Positions 1 through 7,291 of a DNA stretch of 37,358 bases are shown here, piece after piece. The stretch comes from an uncultured Sutterella sp. GTDB taxonomy: Bacteria; Pseudomonadota; Gammaproteobacteria; Burkholderiales; Burkholderiaceae_F. The stretch spans positions 1 through 37,358 of the forward strand of contig UPZS01000019.1 of NCBI GenBank assembly GCA_900538905.1. Reading direction: 5' to 3'. The notes under the pieces are model-generated. The model was not told where the DNA came from. It did not search any database and saw nothing but the letters and a program-made list of their open reading frames with translations. Numbering within the stretch: the stretch's first letter is position 1; every line of letters begins with the position of its first letter. Both the position numbers and the translations under genes were made by a program.

Positions 1-508
1 TACAACAAAAGTCAAATCATATTTTGATCCTCAAACCGCTGTGCTCAAATTTTAGGCACAGCAAAAGGCCACTGATTTTTATGAAAAAAATGACTTTCGT
101 CCACAGTAATTCACAAAACGCGTGAATAAGTGACAAGAGGGACTGAAAGCCTGATGGCTAGGTGCTAACATACTGAAAACAAACAGAAAAATTAACAAGA
201 TCAAAATTTTGCTTGACAAGTTGAATCTGGTTTGCTTGAACGGAAAAAGGAAAAGCGCGCGAAAATAGCCGCAGAACCAACAAAAGCCCGGCCGATCCGA
301 TGTTGTGGATAACTTAGACCATGCAGCACGACAAAACGCTGAAATTTCAATCTGTTGCAGGTCTTCGGTTAAGACAAACTTCAGGAGTGTGTAACGATTT
401 GACATAGATTGAGAGGTCGGAGCGAGCACTTTGTCCGCACACGAGCGTTTTGCGCTACGCTTGCGCTCACAATGCGGCCGAGCCGCAGTTGGAACTTAAA
501 GGACGAAG
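1..508. other. Intergenic region upstream of yggS
   Basis: No convincing gene is visible in these 508 bases. The left part is AT-rich. An open frame of 116 codons exists on the minus strand, but it has no family resemblance and no good ribosome binding site, so I treat it as non-coding. One perfect copy of the DnaA-box consensus (TTATCCACA, read on the minus strand) lies at 304-312. I could not find a convincing sigma-70 promoter pair. The yggS promoter should lie here. Any gene to the left of the window is cut off. Confidence 0.5.
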
Positions 509-1219
509 ATGACACAACGAGAAGAGGGAATTGCGTATCGACTGGAGCAGGTCAAATCTGTGCTGACGGCGGTCTGCATGCGAAGGCAAAGCACGGTGGA
601 ACTCGTGGCTGTTTCCAAGACATTTCCGGCCGAAGCTGTGCTCGAGGCGGTCAATGCCGGACAGAGTGTTTTCGGAGAGAACTATGCACAGGAGGGTTGT
701 GCCAAAGTCGATTGGTTTAAGGATAACCATCCCGAACGAAAACTCGTTTGGCACTTTATCGGGCCTCTGCAGGCCAACAAAACGCGACCTGTAGCCGAGC
801 GCTTTGATTGGGTTGATAGTGTCGATCGCTTGCGCATTGCCAAGCGTTTGAATGATCAGCGCCCTGAGGATATGCCTCCCTTAAATGTGCTGATTGAGGT
901 CAATATCAGCGCCGAAGAGAGCAAAAGCGGCGTTATGCCCGAGGAGGTTTGCGAAGTAGCAAGAGAAATTGCCAAGATGCCGCGACTCAAATTGCGCGGA
1001 TTGATGGCTATCCCGGAGCCTGCCCAAGACGATGAGAGTGTGCGCCGTCCTCTGCGAGCCATGAAAGCTCTGTTTGATGCGCATAAGACGGAATTTGGCT
1101 GGGATACGCTTTCGATGGGAATGAGTGCCGATATGGTGCAGGCTGTAGAGGAAGGTGCCACGATGGTTCGTGTGGGAAGCGCTATCTTCGGTGCGCGTCA
1201 TTATCCGACAAAGGCATAA
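509..1219 (+). CDS. yggS: YggS/PLPBP family pyridoxal phosphate homeostasis protein
   Basis: This 236-residue protein belongs to the YggS/PROSC family, which binds pyridoxal 5'-phosphate in the cytosol on an alanine-racemase-like barrel and buffers vitamin B6 and amino/keto acid pools without a known catalytic reaction. The PLP-lysine motif VAVSKTFP places the Schiff-base lysine at about residue 37. The motifs FGENYAQE, WHFIGPLQANK, LRGLMAIP and the phosphate-binding SMGMSADM near the C-terminus all fit, and the length is normal. The ATG at 509 follows AAAGGACGAAG, a good ribosome binding site. yddG starts 16 bases after the stop, so the two are probably co-transcribed. The family assignment is very secure; the physiological role is known only in general terms. 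Confidence 0.95.
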   Translation: MTQREEGIAYRLEQVKSVLTAVCMRRQSTVELVAVSKTFPAEAVLEAVNAGQSVFGENYAQEGCAKVDWFKDNHPERKLVWHFIGPLQANKTRPVAERFDWVDSVDRLRIAKRLNDQRPEDMPPLNVLIEVNISAEESKSGVMPEEVCEVAREIAKMPRLKLRGLMAIPEPAQDDESVRRPLRAMKALFDAHKTEFGWDTLSMGMSADMVQAVEEGATMVRVGSAIFGARHYPTKA

Positions 1220-1235
1220 CCTAAAGGCGTTTCCT

Positions 1236-2162
1236 ATGTTGAGAGTCGGCTCGCTGACGAGCACACAAGCAACGTTGATCGGACTTTTTGCGCCGATATG
1301 CTGGGGGATGTCCGTGAGTCTTGTGCGCGGCATTGCTGAAGGTTTCGGCATGGCGCAAGGACAGTTTTTTCTCTATTGTGTTGCAACGATCTGCGTTTTT
1401 TTCATTGTCGGTTTGCCGGACTTTCATCGTATCGACAAGCGGTATCTTTATTTCGGCATACCGACGGCAAACCTGAGCTCTCTGAGTTTCTGTCTGGCCA
1501 TCTTTACTTCGAGCGGCGGCGCGCAGACGATGGAAGTAGGCATGGTCAACTATTTGTGGCCGTCACTCACAATTCTCTTTGCCGTGCTCTTTAACGGTGT
1601 GCGTACGCGTTGGTGGCTCTATCCGGGACTTCTCGTCGCCTTTGGCGGCATCATTGTGATTCTGAGTGGCGACAAGGGTTTTTCCTTGACCGAATTCGTA
1701 GTGCGTTTTGCTGAAAATCCCGTCTCCTACTTGCTTGCACTCGTTGCGGCCGTCACCTGGGCTGGGTACTCGAGCATGACGCGCGCCTGGGGTAACGGAA
1801 TCAATCCGTCGACGATTATTTTTGCCGTTGACACGCTTGTGTTTCTCGTTTTGTGGCTTCTTGACATCGGCTCACAGCCGGTTGCCGCAAGTGCGCACGG
1901 CCTCATGAGCGTGATTTTTGGCGGTATCGCTGTTGGCATGGCGTATGTCGTTTGGACGCTCGGCATGAGCAAAGGAAACATCACCGTGCTTGCTGCGGCG
2001 TCCTACTTCACGCCGGTGCTTTCTTGCGTTTTTGCGACCTTTTGGATAGGTGCCGAGCTGAATTCGAGTTTTTGGACGGGGGTGGTGCTGGTAGTGGCTG
2101 GTTCCCTTCTGTGTTGGGACGCCACAGGGCGCGGCATGAAGAAGTTTCTTAAGGCCGCTTGA
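1236..2162 (+). CDS. yddG: Aromatic amino acid exporter of the DMT family (YddG)
   Basis: This 308-residue integral membrane protein is an EamA/DMT-superfamily transporter very similar to E. coli YddG, which exports phenylalanine, tyrosine and tryptophan across the inner membrane. Diagnostic blocks are QATLIGLFAPICWG at the N-terminus, EVGMVNYLWPSLTILFA near residue 90, SYFTPVLS near 250 and GSLLCWDATGRG at the end. About ten hydrophobic helices are visible in the usual two five-helix repeats. I chose the ATG at 1236, preceded by AAAGGCG, over a longer frame opening at 1155, because the extra residues overlap the end of yggS and have no family match. It probably forms an operon with yggS and converges on ilvD. 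Confidence 0.9.
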   Translation: MLRVGSLTSTQATLIGLFAPICWGMSVSLVRGIAEGFGMAQGQFFLYCVATICVFFIVGLPDFHRIDKRYLYFGIPTANLSSLSFCLAIFTSSGGAQTMEVGMVNYLWPSLTILFAVLFNGVRTRWWLYPGLLVAFGGIIVILSGDKGFSLTEFVVRFAENPVSYLLALVAAVTWAGYSSMTRAWGNGINPSTIIFAVDTLVFLVLWLLDIGSQPVAASAHGLMSVIFGGIAVGMAYVVWTLGMSKGNITVLAAASYFTPVLSCVFATFWIGAELNSSFWTGVVLVVAGSLLCWDATGRGMKKFLKAA

Positions 2163-2172
2163 TTGAACCAAC

Positions 2173-2206
2173 AAAAAGGCCTTCCGTCGAAAAGGGACGG
2201 AAGGCC
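2173..2206 (-). terminator. Rho-independent terminator of ilvD
   Basis: A perfect 11-bp stem (arms 2178-2188 and 2196-2206, loop of 7) is followed on the minus strand by TTTTTGT. It lies 25 bases past the ilvD stop. The same stem sits 15 bases after the yddG stop on the other strand, where it lacks a T-run. It therefore mainly ends ilvD transcription but may also block read-through from yddG. Confidence 0.85.
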
Positions 2207-2231
2207 GATCCAAGTCGAGCGCCAGCTGACT

Positions 2232-3890
2232 TTAGCTCAACACGGCGCCCTTCATGCCGGAACTGACCTGCTTGGCGTAACGCGACAGATAGCCCGTCGT
2301 TACGCGCGGCTGGCGCGGTTGCCACTGTGCGCGGCGGCGTGCCAGTTCTTCATCGGACACATCAACGCTGATGGCGTTGTTTGGAATGTCGATTGTGATG
2401 ATGTCGCCTTCTTCGATCAAGGCAATCGGGCCGCCGACGGCAGCTTCCGGTGAAACATGACCGATGGCGGCGCCGCGGGTTGCGCCGGAGAAACGGCCGT
2501 CGGTGATGAGCGCCACGCAGTGGCCCAGTCCGGAGCCCATGATGGCTGATGTCGGGTTGAGCATTTCGCGCATGCCCGGACCTCCCTTGGGGCCTTCGTA
2601 GCGGATCACAACCACTTCACCTGCATTGATTTGACCGCCATAAATGGCGTTCAGGGCGTCCTCTTCACAGTCAAACACGCGAGCCTTGCCGCTGTGGGTC
2701 ATCATTTCAGGTGCAACGGCAGCTCGTTTGACCACAGAGCCTTCGGGAGCGAGATTGCCCTTTAAAACGGCGATGCCGCCTTCCTTGGCGATCGGGTCTT
2801 CAACAGTGTGAATAATTTCGGGGTCCAGGATCTTGGCGCCGGCGATATTTTCTCCCACCGTTTTTCCGGTGACTGTGAGGCAATCAAGGTGCAAAACACC
2901 GAGTTTGGAGACTTCATTCATCACGGCACGGATGCCGCCCGCTTCGTCAAGCTCTTCGATGTAGTGGTTGCCGGCAGGTGCCAGGTGGCACAGATTGGGT
3001 GTCTTCTTGCTGATTTCGTTGGCAACCGACAGATCCAGATCAATGCCGCATTCATGGGCGATGGCGGGCAGGTGCAGCATGGAGTTGGTCGAGCAGCCCA
3101 AAGCCATGTCGACAGCCAGGGCGTTTAAGAACGCATCCTTGGTCATGATCTGACGCGGCAGGACGTTGTTCTTGACGAGTTCCATGATCTTCAAGCCGCT
3201 TTCTTTGGCAAGGCGCAGACGAGCCGAGTGGACGGCCGGAATCGTGCCGTTGCCGGGCAGAGCCATACCGAGTACTTCCGAGAGGCAATTCATCGAGTTG
3301 GCCGTGAACATGCCCGAGCACGAACCACAGGACGGACAGGCCTTGTTTTCCAAATCTTCAAATTGAATCGGCGTGATTTTGCCGGTGCGGAACTGACTTA
3401 CGGCTTCGCTGATGTTGGAGTAGGAAACCTTGCGGCCTTCAAAGTGACCGGCAAGCATGGCGCCGCCTGAAATCACGATAGAGGGGATGTTCAGGCGAGC
3501 TGCAGCCATCAAAAGGCCGGGGACATTCTTGTCACAGGCGGCAACGAGAACCAGGCCGTCGAAGGGGTGCGCCGTTGCCATGGCTTCCGTACTGTCACAG
3601 ATGAGTTCGCGCGAAACCAGGGAATACTTCATGCCGACGTGGCCCATAGCCAGACCGTCGCAAACGGCAATGGCGGGAAAGACAATCGGAACACCGCCGC
3701 CGAGAGCAACGCCCTGTTTGACAGCGTTGACAATCTTGTCGAGATTCATGTGTCCTGGCACGATGTCGTTTTGCGAGCTGACAACGCCGATCAGCGGCTT
3801 GCCGATTTCGGCGTCGCAAAGACCGAGTGCTTTCAAGAGACTGCGTTGTGGGGCGGCATTGATGCCTTTGGTAAGCGGATCACTTCTCAT
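2232..3890 (-). CDS. ilvD: Dihydroxy-acid dehydratase
   Basis: IlvD dehydrates 2,3-dihydroxy-isovalerate and 2,3-dihydroxy-3-methylvalerate, the third common step of valine, leucine and isoleucine synthesis, in the cytosol with an Fe-S cluster and Mg2+. The 552-residue protein carries the family signature CDKNVPG (Cys about 119), the cysteine-rich [19 protein letters not shown] (from about 185) and the C-terminal [21 protein letters not shown]. The start at 3890 follows AAAGGATAACC and matches the family N-terminus. The frame stays open to 4046, but that extension has no family similarity. The early segment [12 protein letters not shown] and the short length resemble the oxygen-sensitive enzymes of clostridia and other anaerobes more than the 616-residue E. 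coli form. It is monocistronic here and divergent from the ccm operon. Confidence 0.95.
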   Translation of the reverse strand: MRSDPLTKGINAAPQRSLLKALGLCDAEIGKPLIGVVSSQNDIVPGHMNLDKIVNAVKQGVALGGGVPIVFPAIAVCDGLAMGHVGMKYSLVSRELICDSTEAMATAHPFDGLVLVAACDKNVPGLLMAAARLNIPSIVISGGAMLAGHFEGRKVSYSNISEAVSQFRTGKITPIQFEDLENKACPSCGSCSGMFTANSMNCLSEVLGMALPGNGTIPAVHSARLRLAKESGLKIMELVKNNVLPRQIMTKDAFLNALAVDMALGCSTNSMLHLPAIAHECGIDLDLSVANEISKKTPNLCHLAPAGNHYIEELDEAGGIRAVMNEVSKLGVLHLDCLTVTGKTVGENIAGAKILDPEIIHTVEDPIAKEGGIAVLKGNLAPEGSVVKRAAVAPEMMTHSGKARVFDCEEDALNAIYGGQINAGEVVVIRYEGPKGGPGMREMLNPTSAIMGSGLGHCVALITDGRFSGATRGAAIGHVSPEAAVGGPIALIEEGDIITIDIPNNAISVDVSDEELARRRAQWQPRQPRVTTGYLSRYAKQVSSGMKGAVLS

Positions 3891-4303
3891 GGTTATCCTT
3901 TTTTCTTGAGTGCGGTTGCAGAGTGCAGAGGTGCAATATCCGGGGTGGCCAACCAAGCTAAAAGCAGTCGAAACAGGCGCTTTGAGCATGATCAAACCGC
4001 GATTTTTTGATTGTATGACCGAGTCCGTCTTTTTCGAAATAAGCAAGAGTGCTTAGAAGGAGGCGAAGATGCGGAAAAAAGCGGATTTCTCTAACGGTAG
4101 ACAAGTCCATCCTAAGACTGCGTTAATCGGCTGAAATTAAACTCGCCCAAGACTAAAAAGACACATTCCCGAGCCTTCGGCAGCTCTGAATTCAATGTGC
4201 GAACGAAAACGATGCGCAGCCCGTCGCCCGATCAGCGTCACGGGTTTTGTTTCAGAAAGCCGGTTCGGCGGATGACTTCCAATTGGATAGACAAATTAAA
4301 CCC
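3891..4303. other. Divergent ilvD / ccmA intergenic region
   Basis: These 413 bases should hold the promoters of ilvD (leftward) and ccmABCDEFGHI (rightward). No near-consensus -35/-10 pair is obvious on either strand. Two structures are visible. One is a 21-codon ORF with a strong ribosome binding site (4069-4134). The other is a nested inverted repeat, CACATT/AATGTG at 4162-4167 and 4194-4199, enclosing GAGC/GCTC at 4171-4174 and 4183-4186. The latter lies in the probable ccm leader and could be an operator or an RNA hairpin. Confidence 0.45.
4069..4134 (+). CDS. Possible 21-residue small ORF or leader peptide before ccmA
   Basis: An ATG at 4069 sits 5 bases after AAGGAGG (4057-4063), close to the best Shine-Dalgarno possible and better than that of ccmA itself. 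It opens a 21-residue frame (MRKKADFSNGRQVHPKTALI plus Gly) that ends 169 bases before ccmA. The peptide is basic at its start, has no membrane segment and no run of one amino acid that would suggest classical attenuation. I do not recognise it. It could be a regulatory leader ORF, a free-standing small protein or a coincidence. The evidence is the ribosome binding site only. Confidence 0.3.
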   Translation: MRKKADFSNGRQVHPKTALIG

Positions 4304-4996
4304 ATGACCCAAATAACCGAGGCCGCGTGCCTGAAAGCCGACGCACTTGAACTTGAGCGTGGCGAGAGGCTTCTTTTCACGGGGCTTACTTTTGAAGCTC
4401 CTGCCGGTACGCTGGTGCGCTTGGCCGGCGCCAACGGTACGGGCAAAACTTCTCTGTTGCGCCTTCTTACCGGTCTCATGCAGCCCGATGCGGGAGAAAT
4501 TCTCTATAAGGGTCAGCCCATCCGCACTCTCAAAGAGGACTACTACAAAGATCTCGTTTACATCGGCCACTTAAACGGCGTCAAAGACGATCTGTCAGCC
4601 ATTGAAAACGTGCGCATTGCCGCACGCATGGGCAATATCATTGCCAAAAATGAAGAGCTGATTGATGCGCTCGAAAAGGTGGGGCTGGGAGAGTTCATTG
4701 AACACACCACTGGAGAACTCTCGCAGGGACAGCGCCGCCGCGTGGCTTTGGCGCGTTTGTTTGTTAGCCTCAGCAAACCCGTATGGGTTTTGGACGAACC
4801 GTTTACGGCGCTTGACGTTGCCAGCGTGGCTAATCTTGCCGCCGCAGTGGCCGAACACGTCATGGCCGGGGGCATCGTGATCTATACGACGCATCAGGAA
4901 GTGGAAATGAATCTGCCTGCCGAGCGGACGAAGACCGTTGACGTTTCCTCCTTTGCGCCGGGCAAGCGTGTTTGCGGGGAGGTTCGGCATGCTTAA
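4304..4996 (+). CDS. ccmA: Heme exporter ATP-binding protein CcmA
   Basis: CcmA is the cytoplasmic ATPase of the CcmABCD complex that frees heme-loaded CcmE from CcmC during System I cytochrome c maturation. The 230-residue sequence has Walker A (GANGTGKTS), the ABC signature with basic tail (LSQGQRRRVALARL), Walker B (VWVLDEPFTALD) and the switch histidine in YTTHQEVE. I chose the ATG at 4304. The frame is open back to 4247, but the added residues do not match the family and neither start has a strong ribosome binding site. The end overlaps the ccmB start by 8 bases. It is the first gene of a nine-gene operon. Confidence 0.95.
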   Translation: MTQITEAACLKADALELERGERLLFTGLTFEAPAGTLVRLAGANGTGKTSLLRLLTGLMQPDAGEILYKGQPIRTLKEDYYKDLVYIGHLNGVKDDLSAIENVRIAARMGNIIAKNEELIDALEKVGLGEFIEHTTGELSQGQRRRVALARLFVSLSKPVWVLDEPFTALDVASVANLAAAVAEHVMAGGIVIYTTHQEVEMNLPAERTKTVDVSSFAPGKRVCGEVRHA

Positions 4997-5657
4997 CTTG
5001 TTTCTTGCTGTCGTTCGCCGTGATCTGATGCTTGCATTGCGTCAGAAGAGTGACATCATCCAAACGCTCTTTTTCTTTGCCGTGGTAATCACGTTGGTGC
5101 CGCTTGGCGTCGGGGCTGAGCAAAACTTGCTGCGGACCATGGCGCCGGGCGTTGTTTGGGTGGCGGCTCTTTTAGCTGCTCTGCTTTCGTTACCGCGCAT
5201 TTTTGCACTTGATCACGCCGACGGTACGCTCGAGCAGATGGTCATTTCGGCCGAGCCTCTTACGATCATCGTTCTGGCAAAAGTTTTTGCACATTGGCTC
5301 ACCACCGGTGTTCCGATCACGGTCTTTACGGCTCTGTTCGGTGTGATGTTCGATCTGCCGATTGATCAGTGCGTGGTGCTGATGGCTTCTCTTCTGCTCG
5401 GTACCCCCGTACTCAGTCTCGTGGGGGCCATTGGTGCGGCTTTGACTTTGGGGCTTCGTGCGGGAAGCGTGCTCACGAGTCTTTTGGTTTTACCGCTTTA
5501 CATTCCGGTGCTGATTTTCGGCGCCGGTGCGACGGTGCAGGTGGCCATCAGCGTTTCGCCTACGGCATACCTGATGGTGACGGCGGCCTTGTCATTGCTG
5601 GCTCTAGCCGCGGCTCCCTTTGCCATCGCTGCCAGTCTTCGGATTTCGATTCAATAA
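4989..5657 (+). CDS. ccmB: Heme exporter permease CcmB
   Basis: CcmB is the six-helix inner-membrane partner of CcmA in the heme-handling ABC complex. The 222-residue length equals the family norm. The start MLNLFLAVVRRDLMLALRQK, the conserved segment FALDHADGTLEQ and six hydrophobic stretches are all typical. Its ATG overlaps the ccmA stop (ATGCTTAA), implying translational coupling. A longer frame from 4938 lies entirely inside ccmA and is rejected. ccmC begins 18 bases downstream after AGGAAACGGGAG. Confidence 0.95.
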   Translation: MLNLFLAVVRRDLMLALRQKSDIIQTLFFFAVVITLVPLGVGAEQNLLRTMAPGVVWVAALLAALLSLPRIFALDHADGTLEQMVISAEPLTIIVLAKVFAHWLTTGVPITVFTALFGVMFDLPIDQCVVLMASLLLGTPVLSLVGAIGAALTLGLRAGSVLTSLLVLPLYIPVLIFGAGATVQVAISVSPTAYLMVTAALSLLALAAAPFAIAASLRISIQ

Positions 5658-5675
5658 CAGGAAACGGGAGAACAC

Positions 5676-6404
5676 ATGCGTTCGCTCTTTGATCCCCAGG
5701 GCTTTTACTTCTTTGCCGGAAAGACGATCAAGCCGCTGTTTGCGCTTGCGGCCGTGCTTGCGGCCGTTGCGCTTTATCTGGGCTTTTTTGTTTGCCCGAT
5801 TGATGCCACGCAGGGTAACTCTTACCGCATCATCTTCATTCATGTTTCTTCGGCTTGGATGAGCATGCTCATCTACGTGCTGATGGCCGTTTTCTCCGCT
5901 TTTGCTTTAGCGACCAACAACCGCATGTGCTCGATTTTTGCTGCTGCGATGGCTCCGACGGGCGCTTTTATGTGTTTCCTCGCGCTTTTCTCGGGTGCTG
6001 TCTGGGGGCGTCCGACCTGGGGCGCCTATTGGGTTTGGGATGCACGACTGACGAGCGAACTGATCCTGCTGTTCCTTTATCTCGGCTTTCTGGCGCTCCA
6101 GAGCTCTATTGCGGACATTAAACGAGCCGACAAGGCTTGCGCGCTTATTGCGCTGGTTGGCGTGGTGAATGTGCCCATCATTTATTTCTCGGTGCGTTGG
6201 TGGAACACGCTGCATCAGGGCGCGTCCATCACTTCGCGCGGCAGCTCCATTGCCACCATCATGCTGGTGACGCTCTTGTTGATGGTTGCGGCCTTTTGGA
6301 TATACAGCCTGGCGGCAACGTTTGCCCGGACCCGTACCATCATTCTCGAGCGCGAACGTCGTGAAACTTGGGCGCAAGAGGCGGCCATCAAGGGTGAAAT
6401 CTAA
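5676..6404 (+). CDS. ccmC: Heme lyase / heme handling protein CcmC
   Basis: CcmC is the inner-membrane heme-handling protein that presents heme to CcmE in the periplasm. The 242-residue protein has six hydrophobic helices and the tryptophan-rich WWD motif, WGRPTWGAYWVWDARLTSE, at about residues 110-128. Conserved histidines flank it (IFIHVSSAWM near 56 and LHQGASI after the motif) and would be the external heme ligands. Length and start are normal, with a purine-rich AGGAAACGGGAG just upstream. It sits between ccmB and ccmD in canonical order. Confidence 0.96.
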   Translation: MRSLFDPQGFYFFAGKTIKPLFALAAVLAAVALYLGFFVCPIDATQGNSYRIIFIHVSSAWMSMLIYVLMAVFSAFALATNNRMCSIFAAAMAPTGAFMCFLALFSGAVWGRPTWGAYWVWDARLTSELILLFLYLGFLALQSSIADIKRADKACALIALVGVVNVPIIYFSVRWWNTLHQGASITSRGSSIATIMLVTLLLMVAAFWIYSLAATFARTRTIILERERRETWAQEAAIKGEI

Positions 6405-6433
6405 TTCGAGCAACAGACTCAAGGAATACGAAA

Positions 6434-6619
6434 ATGGATTGGTCTTCTTTCTCACATTTTCTGCACATGGATGGTCACGGAGCTTATGTCTGGGCGGCCT
6501 ACGGCATGTGCGTACTTTTGCTCGTGATCGAACTTTTCGGATTGCGCAGTCGTCGAGCTAAGGCCGCGCAGCGTCTGACGCGTGAGGCTCGTGCTTTGCG
6601 CAGTACGCGTGGAATCTGA
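6434..6619 (+). CDS. ccmD: Heme exporter small subunit CcmD
   Basis: CcmD is a small one-helix membrane protein that stabilises the CcmABCE complex and helps release holo-CcmE. The 61-residue sequence shows the family pattern: a short N-terminal part with HMDGHGAYVWAAYG, a single helix (CVLLLVIELFGL) and a strongly basic cytoplasmic tail (RSRRAKAAQRLTREAR). It lies between ccmC and ccmE as in other System I operons. The sequence is poorly conserved, so position and pattern carry the call. Confidence 0.93.
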   Translation: MDWSSFSHFLHMDGHGAYVWAAYGMCVLLLVIELFGLRSRRAKAAQRLTREARALRSTRGI

Positions 6620-6689
6620 TCTTTTAACGACTATTGATAAACAGCGCCTGTCAATCGCACAAGACTGGTCGCTTTAGGAGGGAACGGAT

Positions 6690-7178
6690 ATGGCTAATGC
6701 CGCAACCAAACGACTCGCACTGATCGGCGGTGCCGTTGCCGTGGTCGGCGTCGGCGTCTACCTGATGCTCTCGGCATTTAACGACAACCTGGTGTTCTTT
6801 TATTCGCCTATGCAGGTCGCCGCCAAAGAGGCGCCGCAGGGGCGTACGTTCCGCATGGGCGGAATGGTCGAAGAAGGCTCCGTTAAGCGCCTGCCCGACG
6901 GCGTGACCGTGACTTTCGGGATCACTGATACGGCTGCTGTGATCCCGACGGAATACAAGGGTATTCTTCCTGACCTCTTTAAGGAGGGTAAGGGTGTTGT
7001 CGCTCAGGGAAAACTTGATGATCGCGGTGTGTTCGTGGCAAGCGAAGTGCTTGCCAAGCATGATGAAAACTACATGCCGCCCGAAGCGCAGGAAGCCGTG
7101 GATAAAGCACATGCCGCCATGAAGACCTTCGACGAGAAGGGCAGTAAGGAGGCGGCGGCTCAGGCTGCGAAAAAGTAA
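6690..7178 (+). CDS. ccmE: Periplasmic heme chaperone CcmE
   Basis: CcmE binds heme covalently through a histidine and carries it from CcmC to the CcmFH ligase. The 162-residue protein has one N-terminal membrane anchor (about 8-28), an OB-fold periplasmic domain with [11 protein letters not shown] and the heme-attachment motif [12 protein letters not shown] with His about 124 and Tyr about 128. The motif is the HxxxY type, not the cysteine variant of some archaea. The C-terminus ends in a charged Ala/Lys tail, as in other proteobacteria. Translation starts after AGGAGGGAACGGAT, a very strong ribosome binding site that fits the high demand for this carrier. Confidence 0.96.
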   Translation: MANAATKRLALIGGAVAVVGVGVYLMLSAFNDNLVFFYSPMQVAAKEAPQGRTFRMGGMVEEGSVKRLPDGVTVTFGITDTAAVIPTEYKGILPDLFKEGKGVVAQGKLDDRGVFVASEVLAKHDENYMPPEAQEAVDKAHAAMKTFDEKGSKEAAAQAAKK

Positions 7179-7210
7179 AAGGTCGGTCCGTCCGAATCCA
7201 AGGATTTTGG

Positions 7211-7243
7211 CGTCTCGAGTTTGCTGTCGGCGGACTTGAGACG
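7211..7243 (+). other. Stable hairpin in the ccmE-ccmF gap
   Basis: Arms 7211-7220 and 7234-7243 pair over 10 bp (one G-U) with a 13-base loop inside a 113-base gap between ccmE and ccmF. No T-run follows, so it is not a classical terminator. It may be an mRNA processing or stability element. Confidence 0.5.
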
Positions 7244-7291
7244 TCTTCAACAAATCAAACTTGATTTTTCAACCTTAAGGGAGATAGCTCC

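Noticed and set aside
79..429. 116-codon minus-strand frame at the left edge
   Set aside because: Low-complexity hydrophobic stretch, no family resemblance, no good ribosome binding site, and composition unlike the surrounding genes.
393..430. TTGACA at 399-404 as a yggS promoter
   Set aside because: No acceptable -10 hexamer lies 16-18 bases downstream.
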